DNA from: Anseongella sp036570465
GTDB taxonomy: Bacteria; Bacteroidota; Bacteroidia; Sphingobacteriales; Sphingobacteriaceae
Direction of reading: 5' to 3'
DNA length: 7,021 bases
NCBI GenBank assembly: GCA_036570465.1
Contig: DATCYD010000251.1
Location: 1 to 7,021 of the forward strand
A model generated the notes under the pieces. It was not told the origin of the DNA and did no database searches. It saw only the letters and a program-made list of their open reading frames with translations. Position 1 is the first letter of the stretch. Each line of letters begins with the position of its first letter. Below are positions 6,854 to 7,021 of this stretch, piece after piece. The position numbers and the translations under genes are program-made.

Positions 6854-7021
6854 GAATTCTGGAAAATTGTCCGGCAGGAACGGGAAAGGTCGTTGTTGGT
6901 GGAAAAGGCCGGAAGCGATTGCCTTTCTGCTGGCCGCTGGACTGTCAATGGGAACTGGCGGGCCGCGGGGAACAGTCTGGGCCCAGGAACCCGCGACGAC
7001 GCAGGGAACAACGGGGACCCA
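6831..7021 (+). CDS. N-terminus of a putative exported protein (3' truncated by window)
   Basis: An open frame from ATG 6831 runs to the window end without a stop (63 full codons). It overlaps the last 23 bases of the flavoprotein gene in a different frame. The product has a basic N-terminal region (R6, R8, K12, R16, K19, R21, K25, R26), a hydrophobic core at about 29-40 (AIAFLLAAGLSM) and a signal-peptidase-I-like site VWA/QE at 49-53, then a T/G/Q-rich start of the mature chain (PATTQGTTGT). This reads as a Sec signal peptide of a periplasmic or outer-membrane protein. An in-frame TTG at 6867, with GGA a few bases upstream, would give a shorter and more usual n-region. GAAAG at 6824-6828 is only a weak ribosome site for ATG 6831. 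The family cannot be told from this fragment. The tight overlap places it in the same operon. Confidence 0.6.
   Translation, partial: MGELFRPRNSGKLSGRNGKGRCWWKRPEAIAFLLAAGLSMGTGGPRGTVWAQEPATTQGTTGT

Overview
The window comes from a member of the Bacteroidota. It carries the core of a nutrient-uptake locus of the polysaccharide-utilisation-locus (PUL) type, with every gene on the + strand. The diagnostic features are an adjacent SusC/SusD pair, a SusC with an N-terminal STN domain, and an upstream FecR-type anti-sigma factor with a DUF4974-like C-terminus. Base composition looks roughly balanced, with a GC-richer 3' part. That is compatible with environmental Cytophagia, Chitinophagia or Sphingobacteriia lineages, but the sequence alone does not settle the family.

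Layout: (i) 1-477 is the 3' part of a fecR-like anti-sigma gene whose start lies outside the window. (ii) 478-637 is a 160-base gap with no convincing gene but with hairpin-forming sequence. The best hairpin (611-645) covers the first possible susC start codon and the Shine-Dalgarno-like GAGGG of the second. (iii) 638-4036 encodes a SusC/RagA TonB-dependent outer-membrane transporter with STN, carboxypeptidase-regulatory-like, plug and barrel regions. (iv) 4049-5485 encodes its SusD-like surface lipoprotein, 12 bases downstream. (v) 5495-6853 encodes a FAD-dependent oxidoreductase of the FAD_oxidored type with a Tat-like signal, behind a near-perfect Shine-Dalgarno that overlaps the susD stop codon. 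(vi) From 6831 an overlapping open frame runs off the window end. It encodes a signal-peptide-like N-terminus of an exported protein.

Inferred working model: the STN domain of the SusC protein senses ligand and signals to the FecR anti-sigma factor, which controls an ECF sigma factor expected just upstream of the window. That sigma factor would switch on susC, susD, the flavoprotein and the following gene as one operon. SusC and SusD capture and import the substrate. The exported flavoenzyme and the next secreted protein presumably modify it in the periplasm. No carbohydrate-active enzyme is visible here, so the substrate cannot be named. The systems present are known family types. The points most worth checking are the hairpin over the susC start region, the tight coupling of a Tat-type flavoenzyme to SusCD, and the truncated overlapping gene at the 3' edge.
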